A stretch of DNA of 64,000 nt. Source: Tridacna crocea. Taxonomy: Eukaryota; Mollusca; Bivalvia; Cardiida; Cardiidae. The notes under the pieces are model-generated. The model ran no database searches and was not told the origin of the DNA. It worked only from the letters and a program-made list of their open reading frames with translations. The stretch lies in contig OX031065.1 of the NCBI GenBank assembly GCA_943736015.1, forward strand, positions 44,742,992 through 44,806,991. The letters run 5' to 3'. The translations under genes were made by a program, and so were the position numbers. Of the stretch, positions 11,986 to 23,360 are shown piece after piece. Each line of letters starts with the position of its first letter. The stretch's first letter is position 1.

Positions 11986-13690
11986 CATCAAATTACCAAA
12001 GGGACAAATTATGTGTCCCTATTTTGGGGTATTATCCTTGACACCAGGCTTTATTCCTAAAGCATGAAATAATGACTTGTAAGTAGTCATGATAATATCT
12101 TATCATCAAGCAATTACTTAGGTGTCAAACATGAAACTTAAAGACCTTATTAGGAACTTCTACACAGTTTGGAAAAGTGGCAAAAGCCAGCTTATGAGTA
12201 TCCTCGGCAGGGACAAAACAGTTTTTCCACCCCTCTCTTTCACATTGATGAAATCAACTTATCAGAGGGAAAAAATCCACACAACAAATCATCCTCAAAT
12301 TAGCCTAACTGCCGTTTTAAAACTCATCTGACCATTTAATTTCCAATTGACCTCTACAAGTCGACCACTATTGACCAGTTTTGACCAGTTTTGACCACTT
12401 ATGGATTATCACAGGTTCTATCCTCTTCTAGATGCTAGGATTTTGTAGAATGCCCATAGACAAGACACCGCAGAGAACCAGCCTAGCCCAAGTAAAACCC
12501 AAAAGGTACAGAAATGGATGAATTGTTGTCACTGTAAGACTGAAACAGTGTTGACTCTAATAGTTACTGATAACCAGAAAATAGTCCCCATCAAATTATT
12601 CTTGAAGGTTTCAAGTTAATATTTTGTGACACTGCATGAGTTGACCTAATACTTTCTTTTGTACAATTATTACTTTTCTTGACTTGTTTCTTTATGAAGA
12701 TACAAGGTAAATTTTCATTTATTTAAAGAAGAAAGATACATTCAATATTCATGAATTGCACATGGTCTAAATCTTAGAAATTACTGAACACATCACTTAG
12801 TTTTCACCTCTCAACACATCACTTAGTTTTCACCTCTCAGACTATTACAAAACATTTTTGAGTTCAGGAATGAAACCAAGAACATTCTTATGAAAGAAAA
12901 GAAGAAATTATTCTACCTGAACAATCAAATTATTGTTACTAGTTTGATTTTGTATTTCATTTTTAAATTAATAGTTTGAAGTTCAGTTGTAATTAAGAGG
13001 AACCTTGAAAGGATACTATGTGTAAAGAGTTATGGTAAGAACTTAACTTACAAAATACCACTGTTTCTTTTACCCAGAGAGGACTCCTGTATTGTTTTTT
13101 TTTTTAACTAAACCATACTAGTTTCAAAACAATGCATGCTCTATACCTCAGAATGAAGACAGTCTGTAATAGTTTGTAACAGGTGTACTGGTAGAGTAAG
13201 ATCAGACTGCCTAATATAGTAAAATTCCATTCTCATTGGCTCACTATTTTAGATTTGAATTGTTTGCTGTCTATATGATTATACCAACCATATAAAAGTT
13301 TAGAAATTGTTGTGCTTAGGCTAGAATTGTAAAATGCTACTGTAAAAATCAAAACCTTAATGTTTGAGTATGTGCAGAAGTTTCAATCTTTTAAAAGAGT
13401 CTTGCATAATGATGAACAATGATGAATTTAGAAATGCTTAAAATGCTATAGAAAAGAATGATAGAATCATTATGTCTAGTGTATCTATATAAGCTCACAT
13501 GTTTACAAACCCTAGGCTGAGCTCATAATATTTTCAATCTGATTTAAAGCAATGTCTCACACAAAAAACAGCTCAGCCAGTTGGATAAGTTGTTTCAAAA
13601 GTTCTTTTTTCTGAACATCCTTCAAAATGGGATAATATTGCCACACTTGCCTTGTATCCTTAATTGTGAAATGGGATGGGGGAAAATGAC
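11986..13690. other. Non-coding AT-rich sequence
   Basis: No gene supported. A 24-bp tandem duplication (ATCACTTAGTTTTCACCTCT) lies at 12789-12838, and an inverted TTGACCAGTTTTGACC block at 12350-12405. Confidence 0.4.
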
Positions 13691-13917
13691 TTAACTCTCT
13701 ACCACACAATGAAATTTTGGACATGTCCAAACTGAAAGCATTTGCAGACAACAGTTCTGATGTCGCTCAAATGATGGAATATGTCTTCAATAGGATAGAA
13801 AACATTGTGGAAAAAGGAGAAAATGCTGGTTACCAGCATATTCTCCATTTCCAACACTGTTTTCAAAGGGCTTCTTTCACACAGTTGTTAACTCGGGATT
13901 GTGTTGTAAAGAGTTAA
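13691..13917 (+). mobile_element. TTAA MITE, family A, X-core-Y
   Basis: TTAACTCTCTACC at 13691, X arm (GACATGTCCAAACTGAAAGC), core GGAAAAAGGAGAAAATGCTGG and its complement, and TTGTAAAGAGTTAA ending at 13917. Its right TTAA is shared with the next element. Confidence 0.82.
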
Positions 13918-14279
13918 GGTAAGACCTGTGTAATGCACTTCTGGTGAATATTCTAATTGGATGATAAATAAGGATAAATAAGGATTTTTGCAGAAATGAT
14001 ATTTTTGCACATTTCTAATGAGTCAGAAATTCCATTTATGCCTATCTTGAAATTATTTTTTGATACTTTTGTTAGTTTTCTGAAAAGGGAGGTAATTATT
14101 ATCTCTTTTTGAATTGAGAATATAGTGGTTTTAGATTTACAAATGATAATTCAAAGAAGGAAAAAATGAAAAAAATGAATCAGTGAAAGTAGTTCAATAA
14201 TACTTATTTTTTACTATAGCTAATTTTGCAGTATGATATTTTAGTGGAAATAGCTGTTTTCCATTACACAGGTCTTACC
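13918..14279. mobile_element. PIF/Harbinger-like MITE, 362 bp
   Basis: Perfect 18-bp terminal inverted repeats GGTAAGACCTGTGTAATG (13918-13935) and complement (14262-14279), flanked by TAA on both sides (13915-13917, 14280-14282). TIRs starting GG and a 3-bp TAA duplication fit PIF/Harbinger. No coding capacity. Confidence 0.7.
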
Positions 14280-14282
14280 TAA

Positions 14283-15390
14283 GTAAGAATAAATGAATAA
14301 AAAAGAGATCAAACTCCAAATATCATATTGAAAAAATATTGTAATCCCGACTATTTTCGGTTATTTCAAACCTTTATCAAGGGACATATTGTTTTTCTAA
14401 GTAAGAATGAAAACTGAAAATATGTTGGTCTACCAATCTTTTCTAAGACTTAACAGCTACATTTTGTGAGGCTGACAGAAATGTTAGATGAAAGTTAACC
14501 TTGCAGGCAAATGTTAGATCCACATTTGATTAATTGAATGATGTTTACTGTCACTTTCAACATTATTTCAGTCATATGACTGCTACAGCGAGCTTATTTC
14601 TGTATGTCTGGCTTTAAGTAGTACATGTACTAGGCTAGGGCACTGCATTGTCTTGCCTAAGGACACTCTTGCAGAAAAAAAATGAAAAAAAAACATTGTG
14701 CATCCAATGAGGCTGGGCCATCAGGTAACAAGTCCTACACTATACTAGTGAGCCATGCAGGACCCCAGATCCACATTTAGATGGGAGTTAATTTTATAAG
14801 CTTGTTCAGGTTAATCTACATCAATCATCTATGCATAAGTTGCGGTACTTCTTGTTTTTTAATCAAATATGGTCATCAAATTAATGCCATTTCATTGTTC
14901 ATTACTGTTGCATATGACAAGTTTTAGGCACTTAAACACTTTCACTACTGAACAAATTAATTGCATTGTCTCAAAGGCTAAAAATACATTTCTTCTGCAA
15001 GATCAAGAAACAATTGGGTCATGAATCTACAATGAAGCAGGGAACATTGGAGATCTGAGATCAGACTGCATGTTCTGTGCAGTTTGATCTTGACCCACAC
15101 TGTCCATCAAAGGTTCTGGTGTTGCCTATAATATGGAAAGAGTTAAATGCATCTGCAGACAAAAGAAAATGATACCTGTAAATGAACTAAAGTTTACTCA
15201 TATAATTGAAAACACTATTGGAACAGGAGAAAATAGTTTAAAGGGTGGGTATTTAGATTTTTCACATCACACCAAATAGCTTGAAACTGTTCAACAAATC
15301 CGCTTTTCAGGACTTTCAGTCCTTTGATTGAAAGGAAAGTCCCATCTGATTGAGTTATGATGGGACATTTCTCAAATTCAGTGAGATGAA
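14283..15390. other. Non-coding sequence with decayed repeats
   Basis: Contains a SINE-like stretch (14590-14766, minus), a diverged 'CAGACTGCATGTTCTGTGCAG' repeat (15045-15140) and a decayed MITE X-arm/core piece (15141-15240, GCATCTGCAGACAA to GGAACAGGAGAAAATAG). No gene. Confidence 0.45.
14590..14766 (-). mobile_element. tRNA-like SINE fragment, minus strand
   Basis: On the minus strand GGGTCCTGCATGGCTCACTA...GTAGGACTTGTTACCTGATGGCCC resembles the head of family S2, followed by a body with AGAGTGTCCTTAGGCAAGACA. Box B is degenerate. Confidence 0.5.
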
Positions 15391-15394
15391 GCCA

Positions 15395-16143
15395 TTAACC
15401 CTTTACCAATCCCTGGTTTTCATGACCAAGAGGAAAAAAGCCGTTTGAAAACATTGCAGGAAAAGGAGAAAATGCTAGTAACCAGCATTTTCTCCTTTTC
15501 CCACAATGTTTTCTACTTTCCTAAAACAAATTTTGAGTCACATTTATTTTGTCGTCTGCAAATGCTTCCAATGTTACTAAATGTATGACATTTATCATTA
15601 CAAGGATAAAAAACATTGTGGGAAAAGGAGAAAATGTTGGTAACCAACATTTTCTACTTATTCCACAATCTTTTAAAAAAGACTTCTTTCTCAGGGTGGT
15701 GAATAGTTGGGATTCTGTGTGAACGGGTTAAAGCCTTTTGAAAACATTTTGGGAAAATAGAAAATGCTGGTAACTAGCATTTTCTCTTTTTCCCACAATG
15801 TTTTCCTCCCTTTCTAAAACAAATCTCAAGTCTTTAGTCACATTGAATTTTATTTTGTCGTCTGCAAATGCTTTCAATTTAGATCAATCCAAAATGTTGT
15901 TGTTTGGTAAAGAGTTAACCCTTCCCCAAACAACAAATTTTGGACCCTTCCAAACCTAAAGAGTTTGCAGACGACAATTTTAGATTTGGAGAAAATTGCA
16001 GACATTTCTAAAAAAAAAGGTAGAAAACACTGTGGGAAAAGGAGAAATTGCTCGATACAAGCAATTTCTCCTGTTCCCACAGTGTTTTCAAAGACTTTTA
16101 TTGCAGACACGTAAAAACTAGGGCTTGTTTAGTAAAAGGTTAA
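15395..16143. mobile_element. Array of four adjacent TTAA MITEs
   Basis: Head-to-tail copies: A at 15395-15600 (TTAACCCTTTACCAATCCC, Y first); a half copy about 15600-15731 (core to GAACGGGTTAA); A at 15728-15918 whose left arm starts inside at AAGCCTTTTG; and subtype C at 15915-16143 (core GAGAAATTGCTCGATACAAGCAATTTCTCC). Neighbours share single TTAA tetranucleotides. Confidence 0.8.
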
Positions 16144-16260
16144 GTGAATTTTTGTTGAAATTATAGTTAAGACAGGCAGCTGACATTAATTTTCTTGTTG
16201 TTTACCTAATGTCTGCATACTTGCTGTATTAATATTATGTTGATTGAATGCTGCATCTAT

Positions 16261-16430
16261 TTAATCCTTTACCATAGACTCGCAAATTTTAATGAGCCTG
16301 AGAAAGAATTTAGCTCTTGAAAACGAATCAAATACAGAAAATGTAAGGTATGCTTCACTTTTGTTGTTGTCTACAAATGCTTTTGATTTGTCCCAGTCTG
16401 AAATTTTGTTGTTTGGTAAAGAGAAGAACT
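16261..16430 (-). mobile_element. MITE lacking its hairpin core
   Basis: TTAATCCTTTACCATAGACTCG at the left and TTGTTGTTTGGTAAAGAG at the right bracket diverged arms. The GGGAAAAGG core is absent, replaced by ATCAAATACAG. Confidence 0.6.
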
Positions 16431-16739
16431 GTTAATATTTGTTCTCTTCTGATTTTATACCAGTGGTGTCGCTCTTATAATACTTTGGACAGAATGTTTA
16501 GTGTTTATCACCCTTTTCAAAAGTACTTCACAGAGCTTCAGACGAGAGAGTAATGATATTCTAAATGCTTTATTTTTCCTCTTAACACTATGTTGTGAAT
16601 CATGAGTACCGATAACGTAGAGTTTAGTGGAGTAAATTAATATTTTCAATTCTGAAATCAAAATCACTCCCTCTATCTGGAGCTCTGACCTCTTTTTTAT
16701 CCCAGACCATTTCACTTTTATGGCCACAAATCACTAAAT

Positions 16740-17240
16740 GCCGCCTGCCAGCATGGAAACTGCCAGTTTTCACTCAAAATAATAGGGCCGGTTGCAGCTC
16801 GGTGGCATGCACAATCAGCCGGCGGCATTTTAGACGCCGCTCAAATTTTAAGAAAAAAAATTAAAATCCTGTCTACTACCAGCCGATTTTTTTCCAATTG
16901 TACCTGTCGTCAGGACACCTGCCGGGCACTTTTTTTAGTCGCGCCATGGCTATCAAGAGACAGGCAGGCTGCAGTGCAATTTTTACTTGGTCGAGGGGTT
17001 CGAGGGCCTTCAAACTTAGCCGGCAATTGGTAGGAACTAACTGCCACTCTCCAGCATATGGCCTTCTGCCTTTATGCTACCAACATGCCATTGTACGATT
17101 TCAAAATATCTGCCGGCAGCAGGGCGGAGATTTAAAAGCAGCTAGGAGGCGGCAGAAATGGTTTTGTAGGAGGCAGGATGGCGATCTGCCGAGTGCAGAC
17201 TACCGGCCCCTGAATATAAATCCGAGGCCATTCACGTGAG
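16740..17240. other. GC-rich island, possibly an unclassified element
   Basis: Much richer in G+C than its surroundings, with repeated GCCGGC, CTGCCGGCAG and GGAGGCGGCAG words. A 113-codon frame (16898-17239) spans it but shows no domain and probably reflects composition. Ends are not clear; CACTAAATGCCGCCTGCC at the left and GGCCATTCACGTGAG at the right may be close to them. Confidence 0.4.
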
Positions 17241-17247
17241 CAATCAG

Positions 17248-17390
17248 ATTACCAGCATTTTCTCCATTTCCCACAATGTTTTCTACTCTTCACGAAACAA
17301 ATTTCAAATTTTCAGTCACTTTTATTTCCTTGTCTGCAAATGCTTTCAATTTGGACAAAGCTAAAATTTTGTTGTTTGGTAAAGAGTTAA
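17248..17390 (-). mobile_element. Half MITE, family A (core right side plus X arm)
   Basis: Starts in the core at ACCAGCATTTTCTCC and runs through AGTCACTTTTATTTC and GCAAATGCTTTCAATTTGG to TTTGGTAAAGAGTTAA at 17390. The left half is missing. Confidence 0.75.
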
Positions 17391-17650
17391 CCCTATACTC
17401 CACAGATACTCGTTTCTACACATTGCTTGTAGGAGCCTTTGGAAAACATTGTGGCAAAAGATGAAATTGCTCGTGACGAGCAATTTCACCTTTTGTCACA
17501 ATGTTTTCGATGCTATTAAAAGGTGTCATATACACATAAGAAAGAAATGGCTTCATCCTTCCTGTTATTAAGAGTTAGTTAAGAGATAACAGAGAAATGC
17601 CTTATGGGGTAAAGGGTTAAGAAGAAATGCCTTATGGGGTAAAGGGTTAA
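17387..17650 (+). mobile_element. TTAA MITE, subtype B
   Basis: TTAACCCTATACTCCACAG at the left, core GTGGCAAAAGATGAAATTGC with TCGTGACGA loop and complement, and a right arm with AAGGTGTCATATACACATAAG. The last 30 bp (AAATGCCTTATGGGGTAAAG plus GGTTAA) are duplicated in tandem, giving two right ends at 17620 and 17650. Same subtype as 40333 and 58611. Confidence 0.8.
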
Positions 17651-17871
17651 GTGAAACATTGTTGAAAGGGTTGTAAAACACTATTCAATCATTTAATCAT
17701 ATTATGTTTTGTTTAAATATTTGTAGTGTGAAATACCAGATTATTGGACTGTTTTACTTACTGTTTTTAAATTTGAAATAGAGATTTTCAGTTAAGTTTT
17801 AAGTTTGTTATTTTAAAAGCTAGACTCGGAGGCTCCAGAGTTGGGCTTGAAGAATTTATTGTTTAAGTCTT

Positions 17872-18067
17872 TACCACATGACAAAATTTTTTACTTATCC
17901 AAATTGAAAGCATTAATTTTGCAGATGATAAAATTAACGGAACTCAAAAACTGAAATCAGTCTGTATAAGGATAGAAAACATTGTGGGAATAGGAGAAAA
18001 TGCTGGTTTTCAAAAAGACTTCTTTCTTAGAGTGGTAAAAGTATGGGATTGTTTGATAAAAGGTTAA
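17872..18067 (+). mobile_element. MITE, family A, half of core deleted
   Basis: TTAAGTCTTTACCACATGACA, X arm, then ATAGGAGAAAATGCTGG jumps straight to TTTTCAAAAAGACTTC and a Y arm ending TTTGATAAAAGGTTAA. The right half of the hairpin is deleted exactly at the core centre. Confidence 0.75.
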
Positions 18068-18089
18068 TTGAGACATCAATAACCTGCAG

Positions 18090-18285
18090 ACCTTAGGACT
18101 TGATCAAGCTCAGAGCATTAAGTCTTGCCGTGGACAAATTCAGTCAGTCCCATATAACAAGATTTGTCTCTGAAAGGATAAAAAAAAACATTTTGGAAAA
18201 TGGAGGAAATGCTGGTAATCTGCATTTTCTCCTAAATTTTTCTACAGCATGTTCAAATGCCATCCTTTCAGAGGCTGACATTGAT
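18090..18285. mobile_element. Strongly diverged MITE
   Basis: GTCTCTGAAAGGATAAAAAAAAACATTTTGGAAAATGGAGG and GCTGGTAATCTGCATTTTCTCC preserve the core outline. Followed by a TTGA/TGAT microsatellite (18278-18328). Confidence 0.5.
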
Positions 18286-18325
18286 TGATTGATTGTGATC
18301 GATTGATTGTGATTGATTGATTGTG

Positions 18326-18500
18326 TTTGGTGCTGTTTTTAACATTGTTTAAGTTATACCATGGCAGCCAGTGCCTGTTTAAGTTATACCATGGCAGCCA
18401 GTGCACCTATCCATGCTTTCCTGAGGTTCCATTACTAGTAATAAGCACAATATTCTTCCCAAGCAACTGGCTCCTTGCCTACATGACTGTTGTTGTAGTG
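18326..18500 (-). mobile_element. SINE family S1 tail fragment, minus strand
   Basis: Complement of the S1 body and tail (GTGCACTGGCTGCCATGGTATAACTTAAAC on the minus strand). A 29-bp piece is duplicated in tandem (TGTTTAAGTTATACCATGGC at 18344 and 18376). Confidence 0.6.
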
Positions 18501-18529
18501 CTATTACGTGTCCAAATGAATCATTATCA

Positions 18530-18944
18530 TTAACCCTTAACCAGATGACAAATTTTAGCCCTGTCCAAATTTAACCCATTAGCACACAATCCCTACTTTT
18601 GACGCCCCCAAGAAAGAAGCCTTTTGAAAACACTGTGGGAAAAGGAGAAAATGCTGGTAATCAGCATTTCCTCTTTTTACCACAGTGTTTTCTACCCTTC
18701 CCAGAACAAATTTCAATTTTCCAGTCACCGTTATTTTGTTGTCTGCAAATGCTTTCAATTTGGACCAGTCTAAAATTTTCTCGTGTGGTAAAGAGTTAAA
18801 GCATTTGCAGTTATTGAATGAGTAGAAAACATTGTGGGAAAAGGAGAAAATGGTGGTTAACAGCATTTTCTTCTTTTCCCACAATGTTTTCAAAGACTTC
18901 TTTCACAGGCCGTTAAAAGTCGGAATTGTGTGGTAAAGGGTTAA
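18530..18944 (+). mobile_element. Outer family A MITE with another MITE inserted
   Basis: TTAACCCTTAACCAGATGAC and ATTTTAGCCCTGTCCAAAT (18530-18570) are the outer X arm. It resumes at 18796 as TTAAAGCATTTGCAG and continues through a core and Y arm to GGTAAAGGGTTAA at 18944. The inner copy occupies 18571-18799. Confidence 0.85.
18571..18799 (-). mobile_element. Inner family A MITE, full length
   Basis: TTAACCCATTAGCACACAATC to CTCGTGTGGTAAAGAGTTAA. Inserted in the outer X arm where intact copies read CCAAATTGAAAGC. Very close in sequence to 23361, 26424 and 35764. Confidence 0.88.
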
Positions 18945-19012
18945 GACAGTGATTCTTTTAAATGGCGATCTCTGCACTTGACTAAAACCAGGATAAAAGT
19001 ACAGTACTCAGA

Positions 19013-19600
19013 TGGAGAAAATGCTATTTACCAGCATTTTCTCTTTTTGCCACAATGTTTTCTACCTGTTAAAAGATAGAAAACATCATTTCAGCAACAT
19101 TTAACTTATTAAAAGACAAATTTTTGGAGTGGACAAAATTCAAACCATCTGCAGACAACAAATTAAATCTTGTATGATGATGATTTCTGACTTTGATAGG
19201 GTAGAAAATACTGTGGGAAAAGGAGAAAATGCTGGTTACCAACCTTTTCTCCTTTTCCCACAATGTTTTCTGTAAGCTTTTATCTTGGAGGGTTGTTGAA
19301 AGTTGGGATTGTGTGGTAAAGGGTCAATTTTTTGTCTGCAAATACTTTTGACCTATTCCAGTCCAAAATTTTGTCATTTGGTGAGGAATTTAAAACACTT
19401 TATCAAAGGACAAAATTTTAGATGTTTCCAAATTGAAAGAATTTGCAGACAACATAGTTATATATGGCCAGAAGAACAGGTTATATTTTTCAAAGGGTAG
19501 ATAACATGTTGGAAAAAAGAGGAAATGCTGGTAACCAGCATTTTGTCCTTACAGCAGTACGCTTTCAAAAGTTCTCTTTGACAGAATTATTCGATTAGCC
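19013..19600 (+). mobile_element. Cluster of diverged family A MITEs
   Basis: A half copy at 19013-19077 (core plus GCCACAATGTTTTCTACC); a nearly full copy at 19103-19326 (ACTTATTAAAAGACAAATTTTTGG to TGTGGTAAAGGGTCAA); an X-arm relic at 19321-19392; and a worn copy at 19395-19600 with core GGAAAAAAGAGGAAATGC. Confidence 0.65.
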
Positions 19601-19618
19601 CAAAGACTTCTGAGAGAA

Positions 19619-19848
19619 TTAACCCATTACCACACAATCCCTACTGTTGACACCCCTGAGAAAGAAGCCTTTTGAAAACACTGTAGGAAAAGGAGAAAGT
19701 GCTGGTAACCAGCATTTTCTATTTTTCCCACAGTGTTTTCTAACCTTCCCAGTACAAATTTCAATTTTTTAGTCATCTTTAGTTTGTCATCTGCAAATGC
19801 TTTCAATTTGAACCAGTCTAAAAATATTGTCGTGTGGTAAAGAGTTAA
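19619..19848 (-). mobile_element. TTAA MITE, family A, full length
   Basis: TTAACCCATTACCACACAATC, core GGAAAAGGAGAAAGTGCTGG and complement, CGTGTGGTAAAGAGTTAA ending at 19848. Confidence 0.87.
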
Positions 19849-21367
19849 AAAAGGATTTTCCAGCCATTGATGAAATGTAACCAGCATTTTCTCCTTTCTA
19901 ACAATTTTTAGCTCCACTGGCGGAAGGTCAATGGGGTTATGTCATGGCCCGGTGTCCGTTGTGTATCTGTGCATCCATCCGTGTGTCCGTCTGTGCTTTA
20001 ACTTTTATTTCAAACAAATTCTTCTCTGAAACTACCCATCCGAATTTGATGAAACTTCACAGAAATGATCCTGCCATGGTCCTCTTCAGACTGTCTTGAA
20101 AGAATTTGATTCCTTCAAAAACTCTTGTTGCCATAACAACAAAACTGAAAGAAAAATAACATTTTCAAAAATCTTTTTCTCTGAAACCGCAAGGCCCAGG
20201 GCTAGTGAATTTGGCATGTAGCTTTATCTAATGGGAATTTGGCATGTAGCTTTATCTAATGGACCTTTTACAAGTTTCTTCATACTAGAAAATATTGATA
20301 CATAACATCAATTGACCTAAGTAAATTTTTGCAGAACTAGGTGAGAAATGACCTGAGAAGTCCTAAACAATCCTTAGAATGCAACTTGAAAATTAGAAAA
20401 AGAACCAATTATGGTAAGACAATCATTGCCATTCCTTGGTGAAATTTAACAAAATTCAACTGAAGCTGTGTACAAAAGCAATTGTCATTCAACAAACAAA
20501 AAAATAGTATTAAAACTACCGGTATGTTCCGGATTTCCAAATTGATATTGAAAACAGGATATGAATTGATCAAAGTGGGACCGAAAGGATCAAAGTGGGT
20601 ACGAAATGACCAAAATAAAAAGAATAGGAGGATAAGAAATGACCAAAATTGTATGAAATGGCCTAGGTACGACATGGCCTTAGGTTACGAAATGACATGA
20701 AGCCGAGTAAACAATATGGCTGCCTCCATAGGTACTTTTCAAAACTGAATAAAAATATAGTACCACCGCTCATGCAGCACCACAATTATAGGCCTGGATC
20801 AAAATTGGCTCCATTCCAGGGATCACAAGTTTAATATGGGCTTCAGAATTTAGTCACTTCAATTTAAAACTTAATCAAGAGAAATAACTTTTTTTCAAAA
20901 TAAAGGATAAAGTTTGTTACTATTTACCTCCCTTGATTGAAGTTTTTGTTACTATTTACCTCCCTTGATTATCAAACTGCAGTGATACATGACTGGTGCT
21001 AGATATTAAGTTTTTTGATGAAAAATATTGTTTTCAGGGAGAGTGATTAATTTTGATGCTAATAGATATGCTCACATGCATGGAATAGTAAATTCATAGT
21101 AAGGTTTCTATCATTCAGGTTTTTTGCCTAGAACTACCGTTCATGCCAGTGAATTAACCTGCTTGTATTGCCTGTCAGTGTTCATTGTTTTTGAAGGCTC
21201 CCATTTTCAGGGTCATGAATACTTCAATTTGTGATGTAAATGGTTAAAAAGCCAGTAGGGCAATATAGGGCCATTATGGCCCTCTTGTTTTGAGAATTAA
21301 GCCGTCTTGTCTTCCTCCTCTTCCTGTGGGTCGTTAAAAGTTATTTTTTGTTTGGTAAAGGGTAAAA
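19849..21367. mobile_element. MITE remnant split by Helentron-like element 3
   Basis: Left piece 19849-19909 ends CCAGCATTTTCTCCTTTCTAACAATTTTT. The right piece 21288-21367 carries TTTTGAGAATTAAGCC, TGGGTCGTTAAAAGTT and TTTGGTAAAGGGT, the Y arm that should follow. Confidence 0.65.
19910..21287 (+). mobile_element. Helentron-like element 3, decayed
   Basis: 5' AGCTCCACTGGCGGAAGGTCA, GTCATGGCCCGGTGTCCG and CATCCGTGTGTCCGTC. Interior with one recognisable monomer plus unrelated sequence, including duplications at 20213-20270 and 20917-20969 and repeated TACGAAATGACC words (20590-20690). 3' end GCCAGTAGGGCAATA, GGGCCATTATGGCCC, TCTTG. Inserted in a MITE T-run. Confidence 0.7.
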
Positions 21368-21875
21368 TGTCATGAGGTCTGTATTAATGAATAGATATAT
21401 TGGAAAGGCATAATTGGAAACTTATCAAACCCCAAAATATGTGTTAAACAAACACATATATTGAAAGTAAAATCTATGAGCCGACTTACCCAAATAATTG
21501 GTTTACTCTGATTGCAAATGCACATTTGATAAAGTGAATAAGAGTCTATAGTTTTATGGTGATGTAAAGGGTTAAGGTGGGGCAGGGCTTAGAGTTTTGC
21601 CACTTTAATGCCCGTAAATACCTGACATTTAACTGACTGGATAGAAACTATGTATTGGATCTAGTTGAAACCTAATGGAAAATATGCATTGTTAGAGGTG
21701 AGGTCAGAAGGTCAAATTGGTATTTTGATTTGTATTACACCATGATTGGTCTTGGAGCAATTCTTTTCTTTTAATTTTGTAAAGTATGAAATACCTCACA
21801 TATAGATAAAATGATACATTGTAAAACCTTATTTCCATAAGAAATTTAGAACTTTCTAGGGGAAGAAAGATTTTA
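21368..21875. other. Non-coding sequence between two Helentron-like elements
   Basis: No gene or repeat structure seen. Confidence 0.35.
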
Positions 21876-23154
21876 AGCTCCACTGGCCGAAGGCCAGGGG
21901 GCTTATGTCATGGCCCGTTGTCCGTCGTGCGTCCGTCCGTCTGTCTGCGTGCGTCCGTCCGTGCGTGCGTTAACTTTTATTTCAAACATCTTCTTCTCTG
22001 AAACTACCCATCCAATTTTGATGAAACTTCACAGAAATGATCCTGCAATGGTCCTCTTCAGAATTCCTTGAAAGAATTTTATTCCTTCAAAAACTCTGGT
22101 TGCCATGGCAACAAAACTGAAAAATATTGAAAATTTTTAAAAATCTTCTTCTCTGAAACCATAAGGCCTAGGGCTACCAAATTTGGCATGTAGCTTTATC
22201 TAGTGGACCTCTACCAAGTTCCTTCAAATATTAGCCCTGGGGTCAAAATTGGCCCCACCCCGGGGGTCACAAGTTTTATGTGGGCTTATATAGGGAAAAC
22301 TTTAAAATCCTTCTGGTACCTAGCCATAGGGCCTAGGGCTACCAAATTTGGCATGTAGCTTTATATAGTAGACCTCTACCTAGAGTGCCCAAATGATAGC
22401 TCAGAGGTCAAGTTTGGCCCGGCCCCGGGGGTCACAAGTTTTATATGGGTTTAATATAGTGAAAACTTTAAAAATCTTTTCGTACCAAGCCATAAGGCCT
22501 AGGGCTACCCAATTTTGCATCTAGCTTTATCAAGTGGTTGTCTACCAAAGGTGCCCAAATTGTAGCCCTGGGGTCAAATTTGGCCCTGTCCTGGGGACAC
22601 AAGTTTTAAATGGGCTCATATTGGGAATTTTTTAAAAATCTACTTGTACCTAGCTATAAGGCCTAGGGCTACCAAATTTTCCATATAGCTTTATCTAGTG
22701 GGCCTCTACCAGGAGGGCCCAAATTATAGCCTTAGGGTCAAGTTTGTCCCCACACCAGGAGTCACAAGTTTTACATGGGCTTTTGTGATGAAGACTTTCT
22801 AAGTCACCTTGTTACTAACCATAATAAAGACTAGGACCACTAAATTTAGCCCTGTCTCACAGATTTTATGTTTTACAGGGCCTTGAAAATCTTCTTGTTT
22901 ATAACCACACATTCTAGACCTGTATTATTTGGTATGGGGCTTTATCTTGTAGACCTCCACCAGGATTCAAGTAATTATAGCTTTGTGGTGAAAACTGGAT
23001 TTGCCTAGGGGTCACAACTTTTTTGTTGGTTTTTATGGAAAAAAATTGTATGCCCTCAAGTTTGAAACCAGTTGGCCGAATAATGTAATGTTTGGCTTGT
23101 AGTGTTTTTACGAATTGGCCAGTGGAGCGATACAGGGCTATCATGGCCCTCTTG
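21876..23154 (+). mobile_element. Helentron-like element 4, complete
   Basis: 5' AGCTCCACTGGCCGAAGGCC folds (CTGGCC/GGCCAG), followed by TTATGTCATGGCCC and a CCGTCGTGCGTCCGTCC tract. Four to five monomers of about 166 bp (GGCCTAGGGCTACCAAATTT near 22165, 22329, 22497 and 22662). 3' end GGCCAGTGGAGCGA, GGGCTATCATGGCCC, TCTTG. Same family as element 3. Confidence 0.83.
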
Positions 23155-23159
23155 TTTTG

Positions 23160-23360
23160 ATAAACTTTTGGACTCGACCAATATGAAAGTATTTGCAGAT
23201 GACAAATACAATATAAATTGAATGACAATTTCTGTCTCAGATAGGCTACAAAGCATTGTAGAAAATGGAGAAAATGCTGGTAACCAGCTTTTTCTTTTTT
23301 TCCCACAATGTTTGCAAAATTCTTCTTGCTCAGGGTTGTTAAAACTCATGATTGTGTGGA
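23160..23360 (+). mobile_element. Family A MITE, left end missing
   Basis: Starts at AACTTTTGGACTCGACC next to element 4. Diverged X arm with AGCATTGTAGAAAATGGAG, core, Y arm ending GATTGTGTGGA; the following TTAA belongs to the next copy. Confidence 0.7.

Noticed and set aside
9460..12405. Large inverted repeat formed by TTGACC-rich stretches at 9460-9570 and 12340-12405
   Set aside because: Only short words such as GGTCAA/TTGACC match, with irregular spacing. Not enough for a TIR claim.
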